From the NCBI GenBank assembly GCA_964503715.1, contig CAZDAD010000005.1, positions 1 to 58,752 on the forward strand: 58,752 nucleotides of DNA. Direction: 5' to 3'. How positions within the stretch are numbered: position 1 is the first letter of the stretch; each line of letters begins with the position of its first letter. Made by a program: the position numbers and the translations under genes. This DNA comes from JARIHD01 sp964503715. Its GTDB lineage: Bacteria; Patescibacteriota; Saccharimonadia; Saccharimonadales; UBA4665. This document shows, piece after piece, positions 45,655-54,251 of this stretch. The notes beneath the pieces are model-generated. The model saw only the letters and a program-made list of their open reading frames with translations, made no database searches and was not told the DNA's origin.

Positions 45655-46028
45655 TTGGGTTTACCTGCTGCTATTGTTCTTATAACTCTGTCAACGGCTT
45701 TTTTAGTGTTGTCCATGGCGGTTTTCTTTTGAGCAATTGCCAGTGCATAGTCACCATGGTGTGCAATTGATACGTAGTAGATTTGGCTACCTATACGAGC
45801 TGATGGTTTGCCATTAGCATTGTAAGATATTTGAATATCTTTCCAGTCGTGTGGTGCACTTCGTCTTATCTTGCGTATAGCTTCTTTGGCTGCCCATACG
45901 CCCGCAAGATGCTCAGCCGATAGGTTGCCAAGTTCTGACAAATTATACATTTTCTCGAGCATCAATGGTCCGCCCCCTTTGAGCCTTTTATCAAACTCAG
46001 AGATTTGCACCAAATCAACACCAATCAT
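45651..46028 (-). CDS. acpS: Holo-ACP synthase
   Basis: 125 aa phosphopantetheinyl transferase. It has the N-terminal IGVDLVQI metal-site motif and WAAKEAIRKI, the conserved Glu-Lys motif. It moves 4'-phosphopantetheine from CoA to the Ser of an ACP. Its stop overlaps the start of the fusion gene that carries an ACP domain, which is then its likely substrate. TAAAAT is exactly 6 nt before the ATG (leaderless type), so acpS is first in the operon. Confidence 0.92.
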   Translation of the reverse strand: MIGVDLVQISEFDKRLKGGGPLMLEKMYNLSELGNLSAEHLAGVWAAKEAIRKIRRSAPHDWKDIQISYNANGKPSARIGSQIYYVSIAHHGDYALAIAQKKTAMDNTKKAVDRVIRTIAAGKPK

Positions 46029-46060
46029 AGGCTCATTTTATTTGAACGGGTACAAGGTGT

Positions 46061-46636
46061 CTATGACTTTGTGATAGTTTTGTGCGGGCTTAGCAGACAA
46101 TAGATTATTGCTTTGGCGTGTCGAAGCTCGGGGAGCTTTTGTCTGGGAACTTCTTTGATGAAAGTGTGGATAGGATTGATGTATTCATCTATTTCTGAAT
46201 ATAGAACTCTGGACCGTTCCCTTATTTTAGGATTGAGGCTGCCTATTTTATTATCTACTTTAGCAACCATCGGCCTTAGCGCGGGATGTTTGCTATCGTG
46301 TATCTTGTGGATACCGCTACGACCGATATTGTAACCACACACAGTGATAAATCGACTACGTGAACTGTATTTAATCGATGCCAGTATTGCCAGTGAGCCA
46401 CCCGCCGATTCACCTACGAATACGAGATTTTGCTCCTCCGGGTATTTACTTGCTAGGTCGTATAGCCTGTGTTGTTTCTGCTGAGCTGTTTCGTTTTTAT
46501 CTTGCCAGCGGCTAGCGAAGACTACAGCCTTGACTCCTCTGAGTCGCCATGAGCAAATCGCTAGCTTGCGAAGCCACGTTGCACTGTCCCCAAGTCCAGG
46601 AATATAAATGTATAGCTCTGAGCTACTGCCTGCCAT
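46061..46636 (-). CDS. Small alpha/beta-hydrolase-like protein
   Basis: 191 aa. An N-terminal YIYIPGLGDSATW strand-loop, the nucleophile elbow GESAGG, and a predicted lid-less core are seen. The catalytic Asp/His are less certain, perhaps in the segments around EIDEYINPIH. It may be a lipase/esterase linked to the lipid-salvage genes downstream, but substrate evidence is only positional. TAGAAT is exactly 6 nt before the ATG (leaderless type). Confidence 0.65.
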   Translation of the reverse strand: MAGSSSELYIYIPGLGDSATWLRKLAICSWRLRGVKAVVFASRWQDKNETAQQKQHRLYDLASKYPEEQNLVFVGESAGGSLAILASIKYSSRSRFITVCGYNIGRSGIHKIHDSKHPALRPMVAKVDNKIGSLNPKIRERSRVLYSEIDEYINPIHTFIKEVPRQKLPELRHAKAIIYCLLSPHKTITKS

Positions 46637-46674
46637 ATATTTATTCTATCAGTGTTTACAGGCAAGTGGTTTTA

Positions 46675-47175
46675 TCAATGTGTTTTCATGGCTATTCTGG
46701 GGTATTGTCCTGACTCATCTACGGAAAACTTCACACCCAACGAACCTAATACCCTGAAGTTGGCATCAAGTGAGCTTGGCTGAGAACGAGCTATCATTTC
46801 ATGATGTCCATGTCCTGCTGCATCATCGAGCGCCACCCTAACCATCGCTTGGGCGACACCCTGTCTTCTGTAATCGGGGTCTACGGCTATACCCTCGAAG
46901 AAGGCTTGTTGGCCGTGATCACGTTCCAAGTCGTAGCTTGCAGCGCCAATCACAGCTCCAGTATCTGTCCTAGACGCTAGAACAGTTTGCCCTATTAGGC
47001 CATCGTAGGTTTCGAGTAAATCCTCCAAATCGGCATGTGGTATTTCGCCATCGACCCTATCAGTCAGGGCCATAAGATACATGGCCAAGATGTCACGCAG
47101 ATCTTCTGGTATATCAGTCGTCTTGGCCCAGTTATCCTCGACGGGAAGGCTGTATTTTTCGACTCTAAAGCTCAT
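46675..47175 (-). CDS. GNAT family N-acetyltransferase
   Basis: 166 aa. The acetyl-CoA loop is in GIAVDPDYRRQGVAQAMVR (Q/RxxGxG/A pattern), with the usual strand before it. Substrate unknown. TATCAT is exactly 6 nt before the ATG (leaderless type). Confidence 0.87.
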   Translation of the reverse strand: MSFRVEKYSLPVEDNWAKTTDIPEDLRDILAMYLMALTDRVDGEIPHADLEDLLETYDGLIGQTVLASRTDTGAVIGAASYDLERDHGQQAFFEGIAVDPDYRRQGVAQAMVRVALDDAAGHGHHEMIARSQPSSLDANFRVLGSLGVKFSVDESGQYPRIAMKTH

Positions 47176-47250
47176 TGCATAATGATAAAACTATTATCTT
47201 GTATGTCAAGCAATTAATGTCACACGGTCGCAGGTGATAGAATATGATTG

Positions 47251-47784
47251 ATGAGAGTTGGAATATTTCCAGGCACGTTTAACCCGCTTCACGATGGACA
47301 TGTGTCATTTGCATTACAGGCTATAGAGCAGCTCAAGTTAGATAAGGTCTTAGTGTTGCCCGAAAGATTACCGCGGTACAAAAAAGACGTCCCTGATGTA
47401 GAGCATAGAGTGGCATTTGCTGCCGAGAAAGTCGTAGCTCATGATAAAATCGAAGTTCTTTCCTTGGAGTGTGATTACTTAACGGTTGAGGCCGTGCTGG
47501 CTTCGTTACCGCACATTTACAATAGTCACCACGTAGTTATGCTGATTGGTTCGGACTTAGCAAAAAATATCGCTTCATGGGATAGTCTGGGTGAACTATT
47601 TAATAATCACGAGATATGTGTTGGCCTAAGGGGCAATGATGAATCCGACCCAATCGAGCGTATCTTTAATGAGCTAAGAGAAGCGCACGGTGGTATTGTT
47701 CGCTATAAAATTATCGAGACAGAATATCCCGAAGTGTCCTCAACTAAAGTTCGCCTATACCCTGGCTATAAGCCCTTGGGCTGA
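47251..47784 (+). CDS. Nicotinate-nucleotide adenylyltransferase-like protein
   Basis: 177 aa nucleotidyltransferase. It has GIFPGTFNPLHDGHV (the HxGH motif as HDGH), LIGSDLAKNIASWDSLGEL and the C-terminal SSTKVR. These match NadD-type enzymes that make NAD precursors. The match is good but NadD and related adenylyltransferases are not easily separated. TAGAAT lies 7 nt before the ATG (leaderless type). It ends 4 bp from the convergent argH. Confidence 0.8.
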   Translation: MRVGIFPGTFNPLHDGHVSFALQAIEQLKLDKVLVLPERLPRYKKDVPDVEHRVAFAAEKVVAHDKIEVLSLECDYLTVEAVLASLPHIYNSHHVVMLIGSDLAKNIASWDSLGELFNNHEICVGLRGNDESDPIERIFNELREAHGGIVRYKIIETEYPEVSSTKVRLYPGYKPLG

Positions 47785-47788
47785 TTGA

Positions 47789-48982
47789 CTATTGAAAATG
47801 TCTTTTCTTGACCTGTTGATAGGCATCTCGGAACGGAACGCCTGATTTTACTAGTTCATTGATTTTATGAACTGTTTGTAACTCTTCTGTCATTGCTGAA
47901 TTTAATTTTGCTTTATTAATTTCAAGCTTACTAACGCATAATGCCAAGATATCGAGTGTGTCTATTACTTCATCTGTAGCTGACAGTGAAATCTTTTTGG
48001 TTAGCTGTAAATCTCTGTGATAGCCACTGCCGACGCCTCCGCTAATGGCAGCTAACTGATTGATATACCCTGTGAAGCCGTGACCCTTTGCTCTCATTAT
48101 CTCGAATAAATCGTAATTCTGTTTGTGTGGCATTATCGATGACCCAGTCGTCATATTAGATGGCAACCTAAAGAAATCAAATTCCTGACTAGTGAACATT
48201 AACATATCCGTGGCGAACTTCGCAGTGGCTGTCATGATCATATTTAGTGATTGCAGATAGGTCATCTCGAATAGACCCCTGGATAACCCACAATACATAG
48301 GATTCTGCTGGACTTTGCTAAAACCCATTGCTTTGGTGGTGTATTGTCGATCGATGTTCAAATCAATACCAAAGCCAGCCGCCGAGCCCAACGGATTTTG
48401 GTCGATATATTTCATTGTTTGTAGCAAATACTGTTCTATGTCGCTAAACGCATCTTTGTACGCCTCTAGCCACATGCCGACAGTGGTTGGCATAGCTTTC
48501 TGTGTGTGAGTATAGCCTGGCATGGGTTGGTCGCCAATCCGCTCAATCACCTCGACGAATGATTCGTCTAACGATACCATCAGTGAGCATATCTGGCGTA
48601 TTTTGTCCTTCATATACAGCCGCATCATAACCAGAGCTTGGTCATTTCTGCTTCGTCCAGTGTGTATCTTTCTGCCTGTACTGCCTAGTTTTTGGGCTAG
48701 ATGTGTTTCTATAGCAGTATGCCCATCCTCGTCTTGCTGTACGATTTCAAAGTTGCCATTTTGCCATAGCTTCATGAGTCTGCTGAGCTCATCGACCAGC
48801 GCTGCTGACTCCTCATCGGAAATAAGTCTTACCTTGGCCAACATCTGAGCATGAGCAATGCTAGCTTCTATGTCATAACCAAGAAGCTTTTGGTCTACTT
48901 GCCAGTCATTATCAACGGTGTACTTTTCGACAAGTGGATGTAGCGCACTTTGGGTCGAGCTTTGCCATAGTTTACTTTTCAT
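47789..48982 (-). CDS. argH: Argininosuccinate lyase, short C-terminus
   Basis: 397 aa. It splits argininosuccinate to arginine and fumarate. It has the signature GSSIMPHKQN, the N-terminal YDIEASIAHAQML and the active-site segment GRSRNDQ. The family is normally about 450-470 aa. Here the protein stops right after VPFRDAYQQVKK, so the C-terminal helical domain is missing or very reduced. The catalytic segments are intact. It overlaps argG by 11 bp and shares its attenuated leader. Confidence 0.93.
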   Translation of the reverse strand: MKSKLWQSSTQSALHPLVEKYTVDNDWQVDQKLLGYDIEASIAHAQMLAKVRLISDEESAALVDELSRLMKLWQNGNFEIVQQDEDGHTAIETHLAQKLGSTGRKIHTGRSRNDQALVMMRLYMKDKIRQICSLMVSLDESFVEVIERIGDQPMPGYTHTQKAMPTTVGMWLEAYKDAFSDIEQYLLQTMKYIDQNPLGSAAGFGIDLNIDRQYTTKAMGFSKVQQNPMYCGLSRGLFEMTYLQSLNMIMTATAKFATDMLMFTSQEFDFFRLPSNMTTGSSIMPHKQNYDLFEIMRAKGHGFTGYINQLAAISGGVGSGYHRDLQLTKKISLSATDEVIDTLDILALCVSKLEINKAKLNSAMTEELQTVHKINELVKSGVPFRDAYQQVKKRHFQ

Positions 48983-50225
48983 AGTTATAGGCTCCCTGAG
49001 CTGTTTTTTGGGCTAAATTGTATAGCTCAATGAAGCCCGCCGCAGCGTTTTGGTTAAACGAACCACCACTCTCAAATGTAGCCAATTCTGCGCTGAACAT
49101 TGAGTGAGGAGAATTGACAGCCACTACTGTGGCGGTACCTTTAAGTAGTTTTACCTTGACTATTCCAGTAACCTTTTGGTTTTGATCATTGATGTAGGCA
49201 TTTATATGGTGCATAGTCGGTTCGTACCACTGTGCGGCGTAAAGTAGGTAGGACCATTTATTGTCCATGAAAGTCTTTAGTTCGTTTTCTTGCCTAGTGG
49301 AGACAAGCATTTCAAGTTTTTTGTGTGCTGCTACGAGTATAGTTCCTGCGGGGTTCTCGTATACGCCTCTTACTTTCAGCCCAATCAGCCTATCCTCTAC
49401 AAGAGTGTGAACGCCTACGCCGTGTTTTGCCCCAATCTGGTTACACTCTTTTATGAGTTTACTGAGTTCCATTGATTTGCCATTCAGAGTGGTTGGAATG
49501 CCTTTTTGAAAAACAATTTCCATGTATTCGGCCCCACTGGGGGCCTGATCAACAGCTTGGCACCACTTTAGGATATTGTCGTAATTGGGCTCAATGTTGG
49601 GGTCTTCAATCTCGCCACCTTCTGCCGAGTTGCCCCACATGTTTTCATCATACGAGTATGAGCATTCCTTGGTTTGGTTTATAGGGATATCGTTAGCTTT
49701 GGCGTATTCAATCTCTTCTTGTCTGCCCATGCTCCACTCTCTTACGGGAGCGATTATTTTTAGTTCGGGTTTGAGCGTTGTTATGTACGACTCAAACCTA
49801 ACTTGATCATTGCCCTTGCCTGTGCAGCCATGAGCTATGACCTCGCAGTCATACTTAGCTGCGACTTTAACTGCTATTTCAGAGATAATTACCCTGCCTA
49901 ATGGCGTGTGGAGTGTGTAGCCACCCTGATAATCAGCATTAGCCCTAATAGCTTGGGACAATAACTTGTCGGCAAATTCTGTCTTAGCGTCATAAACTAT
50001 GGCCTTAGCCGCACCAATCTGTAAGGCTTTAGTTCTGATTTGCTCAAGCTCTTCAGCGGTTTGGCCAATATCTATCGTTAGTGCAACTACCTCACAGCCA
50101 TACTCTTGTTTGATCCACTTCAACATAACAGAGGTGTCGAGACCTCCAGAGTATAGCAAAAGGCATTTTTTGAAATCACCCTTTTTGGCCTCATGTGAGG
50201 CAACTTTTATATAATTATTTTTCAT
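48972..50225 (-). CDS. argG: Argininosuccinate synthase
   Basis: 417 aa. It joins citrulline and aspartate with ATP to form argininosuccinate. It has the PP-loop YSGGLDTSVMLKW, the citrulline/aspartate-binding GCTGKGNDQVRFE, and EEIEYAKANDIP. The length is normal with a ~15-residue N-terminal extension. AAAGGA is about 9 nt before the ATG. The 150-nt leader upstream holds an arginine-codon leader peptide and a terminator/antiterminator pair. No other arginine gene is in the window. Confidence 0.95.
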   Translation of the reverse strand: MKNNYIKVASHEAKKGDFKKCLLLYSGGLDTSVMLKWIKQEYGCEVVALTIDIGQTAEELEQIRTKALQIGAAKAIVYDAKTEFADKLLSQAIRANADYQGGYTLHTPLGRVIISEIAVKVAAKYDCEVIAHGCTGKGNDQVRFESYITTLKPELKIIAPVREWSMGRQEEIEYAKANDIPINQTKECSYSYDENMWGNSAEGGEIEDPNIEPNYDNILKWCQAVDQAPSGAEYMEIVFQKGIPTTLNGKSMELSKLIKECNQIGAKHGVGVHTLVEDRLIGLKVRGVYENPAGTILVAAHKKLEMLVSTRQENELKTFMDNKWSYLLYAAQWYEPTMHHINAYINDQNQKVTGIVKVKLLKGTATVVAVNSPHSMFSAELATFESGGSFNQNAAAGFIELYNLAQKTAQGAYNYEK

Positions 50226-50252
50226 TAGTATAAATCCTTTTCCAAATAAAAA

Positions 50253-50336
50253 GCTCCCGTTATGTAATCGGGAGCCGTCTTGGAAGCCAAGATTTTATAC
50301 TAAATACAAGGACAACTCCCGCTGATACGTGAGTTG
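50253..50336 (-). promoter_or_regulatory. Arginine attenuator of argGH (1:2, 2:3, 3:4 pairings)
   Basis: Minus strand. Region 1 CAACTC (50336-50331) pairs with GAGTTG in region 2 (50318-50313). Region 2 CGGGAGTTGTC (50321-50311) pairs with region 3 GACGGCTCCCG (50279-50269), 11 bp with two G-U. Region 3 GCTCCCG (50275-50269) pairs with region 4 CGGGAGC (50259-50253), followed by TTTTTATTT. The last is an intrinsic terminator 27 nt before argG. Stalling at the Arg codons would cover region 1 and allow the antiterminator. Finishing at the TAG would cover part of region 2 and leave the terminator. Confidence 0.85.
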
Positions 50337-50371
50337 CGACGACGTACGCTTAATTGTGTACTCTGTCTCAT
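50300..50371 (-). CDS. Arginine-rich leader peptide of argGH
   Basis: 23 codons plus TAG: MRQSTQLSV, then RRRNSRISGSCPCI. Five codons are arginine (2, 10, 11, 12, 15), three of them in a row just before attenuator region 1. The ATG follows TATAAT by 9 nt with no Shine-Dalgarno, so it is probably translated from a leaderless 5' end, as for many genes here. Its function would be to sense charged tRNA-Arg. Confidence 0.82.
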   Translation of the reverse strand: MRQSTQLSVRRRNSRISGSCPCI

Positions 50372-50380
50372 AACTTGTGT

Positions 50381-50409
50381 ATTATAGCATAAATGGTTAG
50401 GCTTGTTTA
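50381..50409 (-). promoter_or_regulatory. argGH promoter
   Basis: Minus strand -10 TATAAT (50386-50381), 17-bp spacer, -35 TAAACA (50409-50404) inside the 3' end of the MMPL gene. The start of transcription should fall at or just before the leader-peptide ATG. Confidence 0.65.
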
Positions 50410-52571
50410 TTTCGGCCTAATTTTGCGGGCCACCACATCTTGCGGCCTATATCAAGAGTTAACCCTGGGACCAATAGCGACCTGACTATTATCGTATCTA
50501 GCAGGACCCCAAAAGATACAATAAATGCGACTTGAGCCAAGAACAATATTGGTATTACGTAAAGTGCCGCAAAAGTGGATGCCAAAACAATGCCTGCACT
50601 TGTTATTACGCCACCCGTTACTACAAGCGCCTTTACCGTACCCTTTTCGACCCCAGATTTAATAGTCTCTTCTCGGACCCGAGTCATCAGGAATATGTTA
50701 TAGTCAATGCCCAGTGCCACCAAGAATACAAAGCCGAATGTTATGACTGACGGATCTGCACCAGCAAAGTGCCAAACGTTATTGAATAGCAAAGCTGCGA
50801 TTCCTAGCGTTGCCCCGAATGACAGTATAGTGGTCAGTAGTAACACTAGTGGCGCTACAAGTGACCTCAGTAGAATCATTAGCACTAGTGTTATGGCTGC
50901 CAGTATAAGAGGTATTATTACCTTGAGGTCTTTCTTTGATTCTGTGTTGGTGTCTAGCTGAACTGCGCTAACGCCACCAACTTGAGCCTCGATCCTATTG
51001 TCTTTGAGTCTTTCTCGAAGTCTTGATACGGTCTCTCTGGCCTTTATGGAGTCGGCAGGGTCCTTGAGGGTGGCTTCTATGAGCACTTTACCGCCGACCT
51101 CTTTGGGCCTAACGTCCCTAAGTAAGTTTGATACCATACCAGCTTGGGCAGCCTGCTCAAATTTCTTGGCAGCTGCACCCATTGGTATAACACTAAGTTG
51201 TGGGTTGTTCGAAGCTACCCCAATAGTGTCTACACCATCAGTCTTCTCTATTACATTGGCAGCAAGATTGAGGTTGTTTGACTGCGTCAGGATGTATGCC
51301 GGTGATCCAGAACCACCTGGGAAATGCTTGTCTAGTAGAGCCTGGCCCTCACGGGCTTCAGAGTAACCTCTTATCAAATCGCTCTGTGGAACTCCCTGTG
51401 CTTTGAGTTGTGGCACAAATAAGCATGCCATCAATAATACTGAGGCGAATCCTACCCACAATCTTCGTGGATGCCTCTGAACCAACTCGCCTATACGGTT
51501 CCAGGTTTTATGAGTAGTTTTATAGTCGGAGTGATTTGCTGCGGCGTTGTACTTTGGCTTTCGGGGCCAGAACGCTAGTCGTCCCATGATTAACAGGGCT
51601 GCGGGCAAGAAAGTTAGCGCTGATAAAATGGAGAATGCAACACCTATGCCACCTACTGGACCAAGAGCTTTGTTGGAGCCTAGGTCTGATGCTAGTAGGC
51701 AAAGCAGCCCCAATGTTACTGTACCGCCAGCTGCAACAATCGGTTCCCACGAACCTTTCCAGGCTGCTTTTGTGGCTGACCACCTGTCGGTGCTTGCTGC
51801 TAACTCCTCTCTATATCTAGATATATAAAGCAAGGCATAGTCGGTCGCTGCGCCAATAACTAGGATAAAGAGTATGCCCTGTACCTGACCGTTTAATTGG
51901 ATCAAGTCGGCTTTTGCCAAATGCCATACAACTAATATAGCCGTTGACAGTGCCATCATGGCGCTAGCGAGGGTTATGATTGGAAGGAATGGCGACCTGT
52001 AAACTAAGAGTAATATAACGAATACGACTGCAAGGGCCACTAGTAACAGTGTGCCATCAATTCCAGCAAAGGCTTTGTTAAGATCTCTGGCAAACATGGC
52101 TGGGCCTGTAAATTTGTAGCTCAAGTTTACTTTTGAACCCTCGACGGCCGATTTGATTTCACCGATTACCTCAACAAATTCACTGTTTGAATCGAGTGGT
52201 ACTACAACGAACATAGCCTTACTATCCTCTGAGGTTATGGGCGGTGACATCTGGCCCTTAACGTGGCCAGTATCTCTTATGGCTTCAGACGCCTTTAGCA
52301 CCTGCGCTTTATGGTCTTGGGTCAGCGAGTTTTGAGATTCAAATACAACCATTATGGGTATGGTGTTGTCACTCAAGAACTTGCCTAGCTCGCTATTAAC
52401 TTTTGTTGACTCCGCTGATTTGGGGAGGAAAGTTGCTAAATCGTTGCTAGATACCTCCTCAATCTTGCCAAAGTATGGCCCGCCAACGCCCGATAGGCTT
52501 AACCAAACAAAAATTACCAACAATGGTAGCAATACTCTTAGTAAGGTTTTTTTGTTGAAGAGTTTGCTCAT
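50397..52571 (-). CDS. MMPL/RND family transporter
   Basis: 724 aa, two halves each with one TM helix, an outside domain and five TM helices. TM4-type segments are GAATDYALLYISRYREEL and LVALGIDYNIFLMTRVREE, with the conserved Asp-Tyr of MMPL proton relays. In Actinobacteria these move lipids or siderophores across the membrane. Substrate unknown. Its 3' end contains the argGH -35 box. Confidence 0.92.
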   Translation of the reverse strand: MSKLFNKKTLLRVLLPLLVIFVWLSLSGVGGPYFGKIEEVSSNDLATFLPKSAESTKVNSELGKFLSDNTIPIMVVFESQNSLTQDHKAQVLKASEAIRDTGHVKGQMSPPITSEDSKAMFVVVPLDSNSEFVEVIGEIKSAVEGSKVNLSYKFTGPAMFARDLNKAFAGIDGTLLLVALAVVFVILLLVYRSPFLPIITLASAMMALSTAILVVWHLAKADLIQLNGQVQGILFILVIGAATDYALLYISRYREELAASTDRWSATKAAWKGSWEPIVAAGGTVTLGLLCLLASDLGSNKALGPVGGIGVAFSILSALTFLPAALLIMGRLAFWPRKPKYNAAANHSDYKTTHKTWNRIGELVQRHPRRLWVGFASVLLMACLFVPQLKAQGVPQSDLIRGYSEAREGQALLDKHFPGGSGSPAYILTQSNNLNLAANVIEKTDGVDTIGVASNNPQLSVIPMGAAAKKFEQAAQAGMVSNLLRDVRPKEVGGKVLIEATLKDPADSIKARETVSRLRERLKDNRIEAQVGGVSAVQLDTNTESKKDLKVIIPLILAAITLVLMILLRSLVAPLVLLLTTILSFGATLGIAALLFNNVWHFAGADPSVITFGFVFLVALGIDYNIFLMTRVREETIKSGVEKGTVKALVVTGGVITSAGIVLASTFAALYVIPILFLAQVAFIVSFGVLLDTIIVRSLLVPGLTLDIGRKMWWPAKLGRNKQA

Positions 52572-52656
52572 ATGATTATTTTGACCCTCGATATAAGTTT
52601 TAGATAACCCACTGTAAGGTATCTTATTTTTGATTGGTTTACGCTACCAGTAAACC

Positions 52657-53673
52657 CTATTTGATATCAACAGTCAAAGTATTTTGGCGGCTTCGGTTGA
52701 GGCCTAGATTGGCTATTCGGACCATCATTTCATCATACTCGATGCCTAGGTTGAGGTTGCATGCCTTTGGGAATGAACCGTAGCCATCAATAAGGCTTGG
52801 AATAAGATTCGCCTCTAAGAAATGAGGCGTCCCCTGAGCATCAAGACGAACGTCTATGCGGCCATAGTCTCGGCCCTTAAGAGCCGAAAAAACATCTAAC
52901 GCTAGCTTGCTCACACCATGCTTAATCGGAAGGTCAGCAACAGCCATGGCATGTTCTGTGTTCGATGATTTAACTTGGCTGCCAAGGATTCGATTACCGC
53001 GTCTATCAATGGGCGCTACAAGTTCGATTGGCATTACATTATACTTGTCGGAAGACTGATCTCGGAGGATTGCAACACTAAACTCACGACCTGGCAGGTA
53101 CTCTTCAATTAGGGCCGCTGCCTGAAAGTCTGTTCTGATTGACTGTACCTTTGTCTGGAGCTGGCTCAAGTTATGAACTATAGAGTCGCCATCTATACCT
53201 GCCCCGCCGCCACGGTTTGAGGGCTTCACAAATAACGGATAACTAAGCCTGATTGTATCTTGATTAATGGCATCATTCGCATCTACAATCTGATATCTCG
53301 ATGTCTTGAGGTTTGCTTCGATTGCGCATTGCTTTGCGAGTGCCTTATCTCTTGCGGCGATATGGGCCAGCTGTGACGAACCAGTATAGGCAATGCCATG
53401 ATCGTCAAGATAATTAGTTATCCATATTTTATCGGGATCATCCACGCCTAGTTTTAGGTTTGAAGCAATGAATTCCATGCCCAGAAATACCAAGTCGGGC
53501 CGTTGATCGGTCAGCAGGACTAGGTCCGCGATACTATCTACATTCATCTCAGTGACGTTAGAAAAATATTTTGACAGGGCTTTAGATGCGGCTTGACTCG
53601 ATTTCTGGCTCATCGAACTAAGGCCCTTGACGTTGGAGCGAACGATTTTGATATGCTTATTATTTTTTGTCAT
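52657..53673 (-). CDS. D-alanine-D-alanine ligase-like ATP-grasp protein
   Basis: 338 aa. The ATP-grasp central and C-terminal domains are clear: YPLFVKPSNRGGGAGI for ATP, LIEEYLPGREFSVAIL, and metal ligands in GRIDVRL and HFLEANLIPSL. The order GIAYTGSSQLAHIAARDKAL matches Ddl. The usual FLEVNxxPG ends differently. It probably makes a dipeptide for peptidoglycan, but the acceptor is not certain. TAAGGT lies 5 nt before the ATG. Confidence 0.78.
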   Translation of the reverse strand: MTKNNKHIKIVRSNVKGLSSMSQKSSQAASKALSKYFSNVTEMNVDSIADLVLLTDQRPDLVFLGMEFIASNLKLGVDDPDKIWITNYLDDHGIAYTGSSQLAHIAARDKALAKQCAIEANLKTSRYQIVDANDAINQDTIRLSYPLFVKPSNRGGGAGIDGDSIVHNLSQLQTKVQSIRTDFQAAALIEEYLPGREFSVAILRDQSSDKYNVMPIELVAPIDRRGNRILGSQVKSSNTEHAMAVADLPIKHGVSKLALDVFSALKGRDYGRIDVRLDAQGTPHFLEANLIPSLIDGYGSFPKACNLNLGIEYDEMMVRIANLGLNRSRQNTLTVDIK

Positions 53674-53733
53674 TAAATACCTTACCTAGGCCAGCATGTG
53701 ACCTAGGTATAAATTTCCTTTTTATGGATCTAA

Positions 53734-54054
53734 TTAGTAAGAGCGGCGAAAATTGCCACCACCACGTGGTGGTCTGTTGCCACTTGGGCGACGATCTGAG
53801 CGATCTTCTTGTGGTCGGGCTTGATTGACTACAATTGCACGGCCTTTGAGCTCTTTGCCATCAAGAGATTTGATAGCATTTTGTGCTTCTTTTAGGTCTT
53901 CCATCTCAACAAAACCAAATCCCTTGGATTGACCACTGAATTTGTCTTTGATAACAGTTGCGCTAACAACTTTACCCTGCTCTGCAAAAAACTGCTCAAG
54001 TTCCTGATCTGTCACGCTATAAGCTAATCCACCAACGTATAATTTCATTGCCAT
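53734..54054 (-). CDS. RRM-type RNA-binding protein
   Basis: 106 aa. One RRM: RNP2 LYVGGL and RNP1 KGFGFVEM, with a short basic, Gly/Arg/Pro-rich tail (RRPSGNRPPRGGGNFRR). Bacterial proteins of this type are RNA chaperones, often cold induced. The ATG at 54054 or at 54048 may be used; the purine-rich AAGGAAGGA is 11 or more nt upstream. A DEAD helicase is encoded 0.85 kb away, divergently. Confidence 0.92.
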   Translation of the reverse strand: MAMKLYVGGLAYSVTDQELEQFFAEQGKVVSATVIKDKFSGQSKGFGFVEMEDLKEAQNAIKSLDGKELKGRAIVVNQARPQEDRSDRRPSGNRPPRGGGNFRRSY

Positions 54055-54251
54055 TATTATAAAAATCCTTCCTTAATGTTTACCGCTTGCGTTCAATATT
54101 GCTGCCCGCGATAATATTTAGTTTGGAAGGCTAATTATGATAACGGAGAGGTAATAGTAACCACTTGCTCAGCCGAGTATAGCACAAAACTGGCGTTCTT
54201 TCTAAGTTGGGGCTGTCATTACCTCTTATAACAGCGTATACTAATATGTAG

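Noticed and set aside
50226..50400. T-box or other riboswitch in the argG leader
   Set aside because: No T-box sequence (TGGNACCGCG type) is seen, whereas an Arg-codon leader peptide with exclusive stems explains the region fully.
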